From NCBI GenBank assembly GCA_019321725.1, contig JAGSPU010000052.1:1612001-1676000 (forward strand): a stretch of DNA of 64,000 nt, given 5' to 3'. This DNA is from Paulownia fortunei. Its lineage: Eukaryota > Streptophyta > Magnoliopsida > Lamiales > Paulowniaceae. Shown piece after piece: positions 23,883 to 36,300 of this stretch; position 1 is the first letter of the stretch; each line of letters opens with the position of its first letter. A program made the position numbers and the translations under genes. A model generated the notes under the pieces. It saw only the letters and a program-made list of their open reading frames with translations, did not search any database and was not told where the DNA came from.

Positions 23883-26349
23883 TTCTGCTTCGAGCTTTGT
23901 AAAAAATCTTAAAAATAAAAATAAACTTGTAAATGCTTATGTATTTAATGTGTGGAAAACTTGGAAGTTCATAATTACCGGCTATTTGCTTAATTAGGGA
24001 GGTATTTTGACTAATTAAAAATATTTACGTCGAATATTCAAACTATATCTTCTATTTGCATTAATTCAATATAATTTAAAAATTTTAAAAAGGGAAAAAA
24101 AATAAATATTTCCTAGCATTCAACCATTAATTAAATCCAATCTAGCTAGACTCCTAACTCCTACCTTCTAAAATCCAATAATGTTACACTTTTTTTTTAT
24201 TTTCAACTTGCTAATCAGATTAAGTGGAGTTTGGCAAGCTATTAAGAGAATATTGACTTGTGAAAGGAATTCTTACTCATCAAAATTATAGTGTTTCAAA
24301 ATATTATTTTTATGATAGACAATTAATTACATCAGTCATACACGATCGAAATGTTAAAAAATAATTAAATTTAATAAAATATACATATAAAATAGATAAA
24401 TTATTATTAAAATACATAAATACCTATATATATAGATGAGGAATTCAAATTAAAACCTCTTAATCGCAGAGTATCGGACCAATCACGGGTAAGGGCTTTA
24501 AGGGCTTGCATTAATTCTCTCTACCTACTTCGATTAAATGTTGAAAAACAAAAGGAGTAATTTCATTAAGAGTTGTCTAACTACCAATACGTTCTTGCAA
24601 TAGATAAAAACTTCTATAAGAATCTGCCAATGCCAATAGGAATTTATATTTGTTTTTTGAAATTTCACATTAATAACAAATTTGTTCCTTATATACATGT
24701 CATCCTTTCAACGACTTTTCATAATAATTGATTGGATCTCATTTTAGCTCATTATAAGAATAATTAAGTTATTACTTTTAAAAGTAAGTGAAATATTTGA
24801 TTATTAAACTAAAAATTATTGACAAACTCATAAATATTGAAAAATAGAAATAAAAAATATAATTTTTTTATTTTTTTTGTTAAACAGGTGTGTTTTGAGC
24901 CAATTATGTGGGTTAAGAGAGGAAGAGTTATCTCTACCTTATTTGAGGAAAGTATAAACTTCATTAAATATTGTCTAAATATTTGAAAAATAAAGTTCAT
25001 TAAATATTGTCTAAATATAACTACATTATAGCAAATAGATAGACTTCTATATGAATTTGTCAATGCCAATATAGAAAATTTTCATTTTTGCCGTTGACAT
25101 TTCACTTCAATAACAAAGTCGCACATGTACTTCAATGATCTTAATGTCATCTTCCTATAATTTTCAGACATCAACTGATTATTCATCAAGTCAGTATTTT
25201 TATATAATATTAATTGAGGTACTGCCTTCAAAATTAAGTGAGCTATTCAAGTATTAAAATAAAATTATTACAACATTCATAAATATTAAAAAATAGAAAT
25301 TGTTAGTGAGCACAAAAGTCATACGCGCATATGTTAGTGGGTACAAAAGTCATGTCCACAAGCGCGCATGAGAGGCGGCTTGATTTTTTTGTACTCATTA
25401 TTACGGTCTGTTATCACCTTCATTTACCTTCTTTGTTCTTATAAAAGAAAATGTAAAAAAGAGCAGAAAGTAGGATGAGAATTTTGCACTAAAAAACATT
25501 CATAGTTTACTCAAACAATCTCCTTCATATTTGTTCTCTCAATCTCTTTTGAAATATCACCACAAAATGTCTTTGGGGCTTAAGACGTGTATATAAAAAA
25601 TGATGAATGTTCTAATAATATTTATTGAAGCGAAAAGGATCGTAATTTTATTTGAAAGGTTTATAGGCGAACTGTTCGTCGCAAGTGAATCAAATGAATT
25701 TCTACTGCTAATGTAACATTAATTCACTTATTATTAGTTGTCTCTATGCTATTAGAATTATTTACACAAATAAATAATATAAATGAAATTCATTTACAAC
25801 AATCGTATATGTATTTTGTAATACTACGACATTCTTGTTTTTTTATAAAACCAAAACAGCAGTCGTAGTTGACATTACATGTTTATAAATGGGCCCAATC
25901 TTGACCCCATTTAGAGTAGGCCTGCCGAATTACTTTTATTTCAGGCCCACCCTTGTTACCTGTCTACTTGGTAGAGTAGACTTAACGCAATTTGAACAAA
26001 TATTACATTGGCTATTTTATAGATTAAGCTATGACCATAATTAGTCAGCCCATTTTGCAGCCCTATATATGAACATTGATTGAAGATTAAAATCTTGCAA
26101 ATAAAATGTAGTAGTGCCTATATAGGAATAATTTTCATAGTTATACTAATGTATTTGGAGAAAAAGGTGAAACGGAATTTAAAAAAAAAAAAAAAAAGAA
26201 GGGAAGGCATTTATATTTAGGAATAATTTGGATTCGATTCAATTCATGTATTCTGGCCAAAGTTTTTTTTATTTTTATTTTTTTGGTATATTTCACAATG
26301 CACATTTGAGGGAATGTTTACAAAAAAAATTGATTTTAAAGAAATAATT

Positions 26350-26460
26350 GAATTTAGAATTTTTTTTTTAATGCAGTCACACACTCAAGGTTGAACTTCT
26401 GACCCCCCACACAAAGGTAAGATGGGAGGCGGCGCCAGCCAAATAGCTGGTGGATTTAAA
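26350..26460 (-). mobile_element. SINE-like retroposon fragment
   Basis: The minus strand reads an A-box-like CAGCTATTTGGCTGG, then a GC-rich middle, then GGTCAGAAGTTCAACCTTG, which resembles a B box. It ends in an A tract at about 26361-26369. Order and size (about 100 bases) fit a tRNA-derived SINE, but no second copy in the window confirms it. Confidence 0.4.
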
Positions 26461-27072
26461 GATTATTGACAATTAGGAAAATGGTAAAAGTGATTAGTGT
26501 TTGAAAAAGAAAAATTAAAAAAAATATGAAAATAGAGTGTTTGGTAGAAAATAGTTTCACATGTGATTTTGAATAAAATGACAAAAATGCCAAAAGTACT
26601 TTTTGGATTATGCAAAAATTTTGAGGGTAAAATATCAAAATAAACTCATGTATACAAAAATACTAGAAGCGCTTTTAGAGAAGCATAAACACCCATCCCC
26701 TACTTTAAAATTCTAATTAAATGAAGCAGAAGCAAAATCAGAAATTGATATTTAAAAATTTTAAAAATTATTTATTTTTTTCAATCAAAAGTTGAAAATT
26801 ATTTCTAAAAAATGTTGCAAACACTCGTGAAAATCATTCGATGTCATCGGACGAACACTCAATAACTCGATACTTGTATCTTAGTTGAACGAGTATTAGC
26901 TTTGCAAGACTATTCACAAGACAAGAGATTCGAAAAAAAAGCCTTGCAAAGTAGCTATATGTTAATATTGCAACTTGATCGACTAGATAATAAAACCTTC
27001 TTAGAGTGAATTAAAGCATTTGCAAAATGAATTATTAAATAAGGGATTTCTCAAACGGTTTGTCAAATTTAC

Positions 27073-27188
27073 GGCCCAGCAGGCCCAATTCGATCCCTAA
27101 ACTTTATATCCTGGATGTAAAATTTCGTTAACTTCGGGGGATACTTTTGATATTATCAAAATCCCAGCAGACAATCAGAAAACCCTAA
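27073..27188 (+). promoter_or_regulatory. eIF3e promoter with site II motifs and a telo box
   Basis: Two GGCCCA motifs (27073-27078 and 27082-27087, the complement of TGGGCC) are followed by AAACCCTAA (27180-27188), 120 bases before the ATG. Site II plus telo box is the known combination in promoters of plant translation-apparatus genes expressed in dividing cells. There is no clear TATA box. Confidence 0.6.
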
Positions 27189-27308
27189 TACCCAAACCCA
27201 AAGCAGTAGCTTTCCCCACCCCCTGCGCATCAAACCCGTCTTTGCCCGTCGCTCGCCGCCACCTCAACCACCGTTCAATCAGTTCATCCGGAAAGAAAAG
27301 GAGAAGCA

Positions 27309-30300
27309 ATGGCGGCGAAATACGACTTGACTCAGCGGATAGCACCGCAGCTGGACCGGCATCTCGTGTTTCCACTGCTTGAATTCTTACAGGAGAGAGG
27401 ATTGTATCCAGAGGAGGATATTTTGAAGGCGAAAATCGAGCTGCTTAATCACACTAACATGGTCGATTATGCCATGGATATTCACAAATCCCTCTATCGC
27501 TCCGACGATGTTCCACAGGGTATGTAACTATGGATGTCTAGAGAAGAGGCAGTTAAGTTTTTCTTTTTGATTGGCTTTTTTTTTTATTAAAAAAAATAGA
27601 ATTTTGAATGGTATTGTGAAGTTATGGGTGTGTAGGATTTCGGGTTGTTAGATGCATTGTCTGTTGTTTACGTATGATGGCTAGGCTGGTGAAATTTGTC
27701 ACTTAGAAGTATTGTTTTTGTTTTGAATGCTAGCCACTGGTTCTTAGGATTTGACATCTCTGCTTTTCTCGGAATAATTGAACTTAAGTCACTCATAGAA
27801 TCGCCCTCCTAGAGTTGTGGAGCGGCAGTGAATTTTAATTTTACATGGAACCCAACTTTCGTGCTTTTGTAATTATTATTTCAAACAAATAGGAGTATGT
27901 GATTATTCCAATTTGGGTTCTTTGGAATTTCATAGTTGAGGAGCAGTGGTTTACCTACATATCTTCGGTCTAGTTTTTTTTTATGTGTGTTATTTGTGCA
28001 TTAGCTTATGAGGGTGTTATAGTTGTGTTCATATATGTAGATATTTACTGGTCAGTAGTCACGTGTATATCTGGGATAAAGTGTTTTATTTTTATATGTT
28101 TCTTCTAACGCAAGTCATTGGTCATAGGATTGAATTATTTTTATTCATTTGGTGAGGTGCTTTTTAATATGGTTCCATTCTCAGATCTGTAGTGACTTGG
28201 GTATTTGATCACCTTGGAGTCTTTGTTTAGTTCAAACTTATTGTTTTCTGTGCATGGAATTGTGGATGTTGTATGTGTTACTTTACTGCAGATCCGCACA
28301 TATGAAAATAATACAACTTCAGATATGTAGATATTCGGAGTGTTGAGATAGGAGATTAGGTGTACTTTATCTCTACCTATTTCGCTTCTGTTCATCCGGT
28401 AAATGTTGATGGTTTTTTGGTCATGTGGGAATTTTGCTCATGTGAAGTTGTCTTTTTGAAATTTGAAATAATTTTGGTTTTGATGTCTTCAAGATTAAGT
28501 GTTGTTGAGCTTTGTTTGAATTGAATTATTCTAAACTGTTTCTGGTTTTCTGTATACTTTAGACATGGTGGAGAGGAGAGCTGAGGTGGTGGGTAGGCTG
28601 AAGGCATTGGAAGAGGGAGCAGCTCCTTTGATAGCCTTTCTGCAGAATCCTAATGCAGTACAGGAACTGAGGGCTGACAAACAGCACAATCTTCAGATGC
28701 TTAATGATCGCTATCAGGTTGAGTTTGGTCTATATTGCAAACTTCACGATCATCTTTACTTTCAGAAGGTTGCAACATTTAGCGACATACTTATGTTTAT
28801 TTTTAGGACACAAGGCCATGTAAATGAGAACTAAATTAGATGGTGGGTGGATTTTTCATACTTCTAATTATGATATGCTTGCAAGTTAATCTTTGCAAAT
28901 GAATTAATAACTGCATTACATTGTGGTCGAAAATTTCACTTGTGTCTGTCACTTGTCTTGGGTTGGTGAATAATATATTTGGTGATCATTTTAAATAGTG
29001 AACTAAACAGGTTTTGAAAGATTTATGTTGTGATCTTGTTTGCCAAATAGTTTAACTGATTAAACTCATGTTATGTTGTTGTCCAGATTGGTCCTGAGCA
29101 GATAGAAGCATTGTATCAGTATGCCAAATTCCAATTTGAATGTGGGAACTACTCCGGGGCCGCCGATTATTTGTATCAATACAGGGCCTTGTGCACCAAC
29201 AGTGACAGGAGTTTGAGCGCATTATGGGGAAAGCTGGCAGCTGAGATATTGATGCAAAATTGGGACATTGCATTGGAGGAGCTTAACCGCTTGAAGGAAA
29301 TCATTGACTCTAAGGTTGCTTGATGCACATATTGGTTTTAATAATTTGTACTCTTCCTTTGTTCACTGCAGCAAAATTAAACTTATAATGATTTATGCCT
29401 TGGCAGAATTTCTCTTCTCCGCTGAATCAAGTCCAAAGTAGAATATGGCTAATGCATTGGAGTCTATTCATCTTCTTTAACCATGACAATGGAAGGACAC
29501 AAATTATCGACTTGTTTAATCAGGACAAGTATGACTCTGGAATTAATTTATTCTTTTACCTGTTTCTTTGTTCATATGGTCTGGTGATGAAATAGATGAT
29601 TATTTTATTTCACCTGAAGTAAATTTTCTCTTTTCAGTTTTATTAGATTGCAGGCATCAAAGTCCATGAATTTGTATTTCCTCTCTTGTTTTTTTTTGGT
29701 TCTCTTTCTTAGGCCTTCAGGACTGGAGGTGGTTTGTCCTGTTTTTACCAGTGCATCTGAATAAGAGAAAAAATGACAATCTTTATGAATATTTTAATTT
29801 AACTTATAATAAGCTTGCATATTATGTTTCATGCTCATCTTTCCTACTTTTCATACCAAATGGCAATTTTGTTGATAGCAACTGCAATGGTGTTTGAGCA
29901 CCTCCCTCTCTCTTTCCCTCCCTCTCTAGAATAAGGTGTCTTTAGCATATTTTGAATGGTAAAATCTCTTACAGGTATCTGAACGCCATTCAAACAAATG
30001 CTCCCCATCTTTTACGTTACCTAGCGACTGCATTCATTGTCAACAAAAGGAGGAGGCCTCAGTTTAAGGAATTTATAAAGGTGATTCAGCAAGAGCAGTA
30101 CTCTTATGAAGATCCCATTACAGAGTTTTTGGCATGTGTATATGTCAACTATGACTTTGATGGAGCTCAAAAAAAGATGAGAGAGTGTGAAGAAGTAAGC
30201 TTTCTTACTCCAAATGGTCCTCACTCATGTCTCTGAAGTGATTTGTTTTGCTTTTGGATATATTGTTTACTTAACTAAGCATCATCACATGATGCCATTT

Positions 30301-31450
30301 TGATTTGAAGATTCTTTCCTAGAATTGAGTAATTTGTTTAAACTGGGAAACTCACATGTTTGGGCATGAAGATAATGATATTTCTTATCCTTCGTAATAT
30401 AGGCTTGCTTAGGGGTTTCAAATGTTTGTTGCCCAAGAAGCTGCTTTCTGACTGCCAGATCCAGTGTTGTTGATATGACAGATCTTTAATTCTAAACTTC
30501 TACATATTGGTGTTAAAGAAGTGATTCTTTCTTTAAGTTTCCTCATGTATTGATTTTCCAAACCTTATTTTTAATGCAGGTTATATTGAATGACCCATTT
30601 CTTGGCAAAGAGTTGAGGAAGGAAACTTTGCAACTGTACCTTTAAGAGATGAATTCCTTGAAAATGCTCGCCTTTTCATCTTTGAGACCTACTGTCGCAT
30701 TCATCAGCGCATTGATATGGGGTATGTGCCTGAAACTGTTCATTTTTTCAATTACTTAATGCCAACCAGAGTTTTCTTTCTGTTTCTGCTTGGCAGAGTT
30801 CCCTTCCCGTCGGCCAAATACGCAGACACCCTAACCCCCTTTCCAACTTTTTGCTTCATTACCATCCATCTTTATAAGGAACATTTGAGCCTGACATCCA
30901 AGTTACAGACATAAACTCAATTGATTCCTGAGAATATGTCTGGGCTCCTCATTCTTGATCCTCTAAAATTCTGTTTCAAAACTTGCATAATTTATGTATA
31001 TAAAAACTATATGGGCATATTTGGCTGGCATCAATTTTAGAAGTATGTTTTATATTATAGCATCATGATTTCTGAGTTACTATTTGTGGTGTTCTTGACA
31101 GAGTGCTCGCTGAGAAACTGAATTTGAATTATGAGGAGGCGGAAAGATGGATAGTGGATCTTATAAGGACCTCGAAGCTTGAAGCTAAGATTGATTCAAA
31201 GACAGGAACCATTGTTATGGAGCCTAATCACACCAATGTGTAAGTTTTGCTGATATTACATCATATTCAGACTCTGTTTAGACTTTCCACTTTTCTATAT
31301 GTCTGATCTTCTGTGCTTAATTTCACTGAGGAATTATTTCTCCTTTTCAGGTACGAGCAGCTCATTGACCACACTAAAGCACTTTCTGGCCGCACTTATA
31401 AATTAGTTAGCCAGCTTCTGGAACATGCTCAGGCACAGACTGCTCGATAG
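27309..31450 (+). CDS. EIF3E: Eukaryotic translation initiation factor 3 subunit E
   Basis: Eight exons: 27309-27519, 28563-28717, 29087-29314, 29407-29528, 29975-30194, 30580-30721, 31102-31239 and 31351-31450; about 438 residues, the usual size. The start [20 protein letters not shown] is characteristic of plant eIF3e (INT6). The subunit belongs to the eIF3 scaffold that loads the 40S ribosome with initiator tRNA and mRNA, and it is related to COP9 signalosome and proteasome-lid PCI proteins. The N-terminal helical region is followed by a PCI domain ([20 protein letters not shown], then [14 protein letters not shown] text near the end), with the C-terminus [12 protein letters not shown]. 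Exon 6 is broken by loss of one A at 30607-30609; adding it restores [18 protein letters not shown]. As eIF3e is normally an important single-copy gene, a sequence error is more likely than a pseudogene. Confidence 0.95.
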
Positions 31451-33375
31451 ATATTGTACTGGGATTGCTTCTTGTTTTTGACCGATGAATTGGTTTTATT
31501 CTTGCAAATTTTGGATTATGTGCAAATGCAGTTTGTCTCGTAATTTTTTTGTTTTATTGCAAAGGGAACAGTTTCTAAATTCTTTAATTTGATGATATAG
31601 TATTACCATGAACATGCTCAGATAAGTTGGTTTGAATATTACAGGCTATGTACAAATTGGGCGATACCTACTGTGATATTGCACACAGTTCTAGTACAAA
31701 GAGTGCAGTATACATTTTTGTAAACCCTGTTTGAATCTTAAGATGGTGTCTAAGCCTTGGTAGGATCATGTGCCGATACAGCCTGTTGCCATTAAATCTG
31801 TCTGAAGAATAACTTTCCAGTGTATAAAGGACTTCATGCGCTAACCAGTTACCTTCACTAGCGTCGCCCTGATGATGTGGATGTACATACGTATATTTTG
31901 TACCTTAAGGACAGTGTCACTAGGAAATTTGTTCAGGGTGCTATGGGTTGGGGGCATACAGCCATTATTTAACTGCATTTCCATGACTTAGAAATACCCC
32001 CTTTTCTAGACTTTCCTCGAAGTCAAATACCTCTGAAAACTCCCCGCATGCCTCCAACAGTTATGGCCTTATTAACCCACCTTTGAAAGCCACTCCGTAT
32101 ATGCTTGCAGATGTAAGTTTCTTGGAGGAGATAACACACTGCCACTGGAGGATGCTTATGGCAGTATCGACCCAAATCTACGAGCCTTTGAATATGCTTG
32201 CAGAAAATAGTTTCTTGGAGGAGACCAACACTGTGCCATTGGTCCCTTCAATCTGGTGCTCATTCCTGGAAAAAAGACTCAAAACAGCCATCAAAATGCA
32301 TGGAGTGGCTTGACAAACAACCTCCAAGTTCAGTGATATTGGTATCATTTGGCACCCACACATTCATTATCTAAAGACAAACAAGAAAGCTTGCACTTGG
32401 TTGGAAAGATTCATATATGGTTAATTCAGAGATGCAGACAAATGAGTAATTAGAGGTACAGTTGGGATATCTGATTTGCCAAACGGGTTTGAAGAGAGTA
32501 AAAGAAAGAACCATAGTTATGGATTTTGGGACATTCTGCAACTGGTGGATTAATCAGTCAGTATCATCATTCAAGTAGAAGCAGCCGTAAAAAGATTGAT
32601 GGCTTCTGCTGAAGGAGATGAGATGGGGCAGAGGCAAAAGAAGTGGGGAGTGTAGTCAAGCAGTCAGTGATGGAAAAGATTTTATCAACTAAATCACAAA
32701 GTATGTTGCTGATAATAATCTTCTATGGATCGATCTTTATCATCACAACTTATGATTTTGCCATTTTACATCTACAAGTGCAGTAGTACTATACTGCGAC
32801 TGTACTATATTACATCAATTAATAGGAATCAAGTCCTTAATGTAACAACCCTCAATTAAAGATAAATAAAAAACCCTTCTCATCCTGCAGATATTCTCCT
32901 TCTTTGTTGGATGAGCAAATAAGTGTGAATTTTATTTCGTGACAGACGATGCTAAAAATATTGACCTTTATTTGTACCATGATGACTATCTATTCCCAAA
33001 ATTTTCATCTACCTGAACAATTTCCTATATCACAATTATCAATTAGAACATGGTAATAACCAGCAACCACCAAAGATTACAGAGGCATAGAATCAAGTGT
33101 AACTATCCATACTAGTGGGCTGAAAAAAAAAATTCAGCGGATTTGAAATACTTCCCCAAGGCCCGGCCTTCATCCACCATTACCCCTGCATCAAGGCCTC
33201 ATCAGCCAAAAGTCTTTTGCATGAACTGAAACATCTTGCCGAGTCTGGATTTTTCCAGCGAAGCGCCATGCTTCCCTGTCCATTGTATGGATGATCTGGA
33301 TTAACTGCCTTCAGGCATAAACAACCTAAAAGTCTTCCAGCGTTGCATAATCACAAGTATAAATTAGCTTGCCTT
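31451..33375. other. Convergent intergenic region after eIF3e
   Basis: It holds the 3' flanks of eIF3e (+) and the TPR-J gene (-). A pair of about 50-bp similar segments with a 93-bp offset begins ATGCTTGCAG at 32101 and 32194, each continuing TTTCTTGGAGGAGA. No convincing gene is seen; the 76-codon open frame that covers this repeat has no family resemblance. Confidence 0.55.
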
Positions 33376-36300
33376 CTACCATCGTGAATGTGAGTTACTG
33401 TAAGATCTTGAGTCATACCAATACCGCCTACTATTGTTTCTTTCAAATGAAGTGCTAGAACCCGCTTGTCTTCCAGCAAAACTTCCTCTTTCGTATGGAG
33501 AACTGTAAGAAGTAGATGGACGTCCAGAATTACTGTTTCTGTCGCTGTCCCTGTAAATATTCCTCATCTCCTCGTCGTTATCATACTTTGACCGCTGCAA
33601 AGAGACCAATGCACAGATATTAAAGATCTTATCTGATTACTATGGAAACAGAGAGATATTTTCTTAACACCAAGCATGTTAGGACTAACAGAAACGATAA
33701 CAACTCTCCGGACTTCAGGGTACTTTTGGAACACCAAAAGGCATATCATGAGCACAATCGCAGAAACCAACAAATCTTAATAATAAATCAACACTAAACC
33801 TTTGCCACTAAAGGACACACTCACACCTGCAAAAGAAAGGAGAAAAAAGAGGTAGTTGTCTTCTTTGAGGCAATTCAATGTATAATTCGGACATGAATTT
33901 CCAGGAGGAAAAAAAACCACCATTAGGTGGTTCAAAAATTCCAGTAGCTCTTTCAACCAATCCTTCCAGAGAGTTGTTGCATGAAATGCATCAGCTTTAT
34001 AGATGTATACAACAAATAGCTGCCAAAGATATCTTCCGTGCCCAACTGGTCTGACCAAATGATATCTACTAATGATCAAGAGAAACACAATATTCTCTCT
34101 ATATCTTGGGTCTATTTTCCCCCCTTAAAATTGTCATATATCTTGCCAAACTCAAATCCTTATACTACCTTTTCCCACCTTAGGTGTTTTTCCTTATTTG
34201 GGGGTAGGGCAAGTTAGAAAACAGGAAAAAAACAAAATTGTTAATGGCTAATATGTATTGCTCATTTATATTCCTGATGCTCTAAGTACACCTTGGAGGG
34301 ATCAGAAAGTACAGCATATGCCTCCCCAATTTTTTGAATAGCCTGTCAGCATCCTTGTGAATTTTCTCACCAAAATCCTTCCACAATGTTCCATCATCAC
34401 CAACATCACTCCTTACCAAGACCTGACCAGCCTACACCAGCATAAACCAAGGGTATCACAATAAGAATATCCAACAATATTTAACCATATAACTAAGGGA
34501 AAAGCCTTAAGACCTTGTCTGGATGATGCCTGAGAGCTGCCTTTCGATATGCCTTCTTAATCTCAGATTCAGCATCAGATGCTTTGATTCCCCTGCCAGT
34601 CAAAATATAAGATTAACAAGCTTTTATATGTTCTCAGTTAGAGTCTATAAGTTCCATAATACGAGCAAAACATGACAGCTTCACAAGCACTTCAATTTTT
34701 CATCTCAATGCTAGAATTTCAAGACCATGTTGGAAAAGTGTCCAGTGGTAAAAAACAAATACGATGATTGGACTTACAAAATGAGGTAAAGATCCAGAGG
34801 AATTTCCTTTTTAGCCTTCTCTTCAACTAAGGAAAGACGACGACGAGCTCTTCTTAAATCCCTCACACTGCCTCCACTTGATCTACTTTGAGAGTCATAT
34901 TGTTGAGTTTTGGTTTGTGATTGACTCTCAAGAAGAGAGATCAGTCTCTGAAGATCATAAGCTGCTTGCTTATAATCTCTAATCATCTCATGTAAAGTAG
35001 CTCTCCTGGAAATTGCCTACGTACAAGGGCAATAAGAACTTTGTCAACAAGTGAAAATCCCACGAAGGCAAAGCTGGTAGGGGTAATGAGCAGTGGTAAT
35101 GCTTCAGAATATCTTACATCAGATCCCAATACTCGAAAACACACTCTTAACTAGTTCTTATACTTCTTCTCTTTTAATGAAAAACAGAATTTCAGATGCT
35201 TGCTAGCACTCTTATACTGACATCATTTTGAGCTAAGACCAAAAGCAAGTTGAGTCAATATCCTAGTCCTAGTACTTTTACAAGTCATTAGTGTATGGCC
35301 ACTTGTATCCAGAGAGCTTCAATTTCAAGAAACATCCAAAATTCAATGATCCAAGGTCAAGCAACGAACAATGTTTGTATAGGAATGACAGTTTATTTCA
35401 GTGCGCTCCTTAGCTGCTAAAAAAAACTTATTAAAAGTCAATTGTAGGTTGCACGGGTTATGAATAGAGAGCACCATACAAAGTGGCTTGTACAGAGAAT
35501 AGGCGATTATTATGTGCTCTATGAATTAAGACAGTGCTGCGAAGCATATTGATACAAAGATGATAAAAGTAGGTATAAGTTAAAAATGACAGCCTTATTA
35601 TCCTCAAGAAAACATCTATAATAACTATTTTTATTTCGTAGCCAACCTTCTGGTAATTTTCGTCTAGAGCGATGGCTAGACTACAATCTGCAATGGCATC
35701 AACAATTTGGCTGACTGATTGGTAGGCAGCAGCACGATTGCAGAAGCAGATAGCCATAAAAGGGCGCGACTCGAAACTTTTCGATATAGCAGCAGTATAA
35801 TCCTCTATAGCTTCTGTATACCTTCCAGAATTAAAGGCTTCGTTTCCTGATCTCTGTAATGAACAAACAAGGAAAATTCTATTTGTTTGCTTTAAATAAA
35901 TACTTCGCATGCTTGTACAACTAAACAGCTATGAAATTAGAATCTTTATTTATATAATAAATCTAAAATCAACAACAGTAACAGTTAATGAATCATAAAT
36001 AATCTCGTACTGAAACTTAAAATCAACATTCAACATACTTTCAAGCATAAAAGTTCGCGTATAGTGGCAGCTAAAACAATTGAGGATTCCTGAGTCACGT
36101 CTCCAGACCTACATGATAAAATATGTAATTAACACTTCAAGAAATATTTACAAACAGGACACATTTCTGGGTTGATGGCCAATGAGGTTATACCTGGAGC
36201 TGATTGGCATTTTTTCTTGTTTTTCAATCAAATCAAGAGCCAAATCAAGCCTTCCCAGACGATAGTGGGACTTGGTCTGCAGGTGCCACCTCCACAACTT

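Larger units (their letters stand above)
23092..27070. other. Intergenic region between carbonic anhydrase 2 and eIF3e
   Basis: No protein gene is seen. It contains one tRNA (23811-23882), A runs at about 23645-23662, a short direct repeat at about 24958-25017 (CTTCATTAAATATTGTCTAAATAT twice), and a SINE-like fragment near 26350-26460. The rest is AT-rich sequence without exon chains. Confidence 0.6.

Noticed and set aside
27175..27375. 66-codon minus-strand frame over the eIF3e start
   Set aside because: It is a shadow of eIF3e exon 1 and its leader.
30580..30721. Programmed ribosomal frameshift or natural truncation of eIF3e
   Set aside because: The break is a single missing A in a run, and identical-type breaks occur in unrelated neighbouring genes. 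A sequence error is the simpler explanation.
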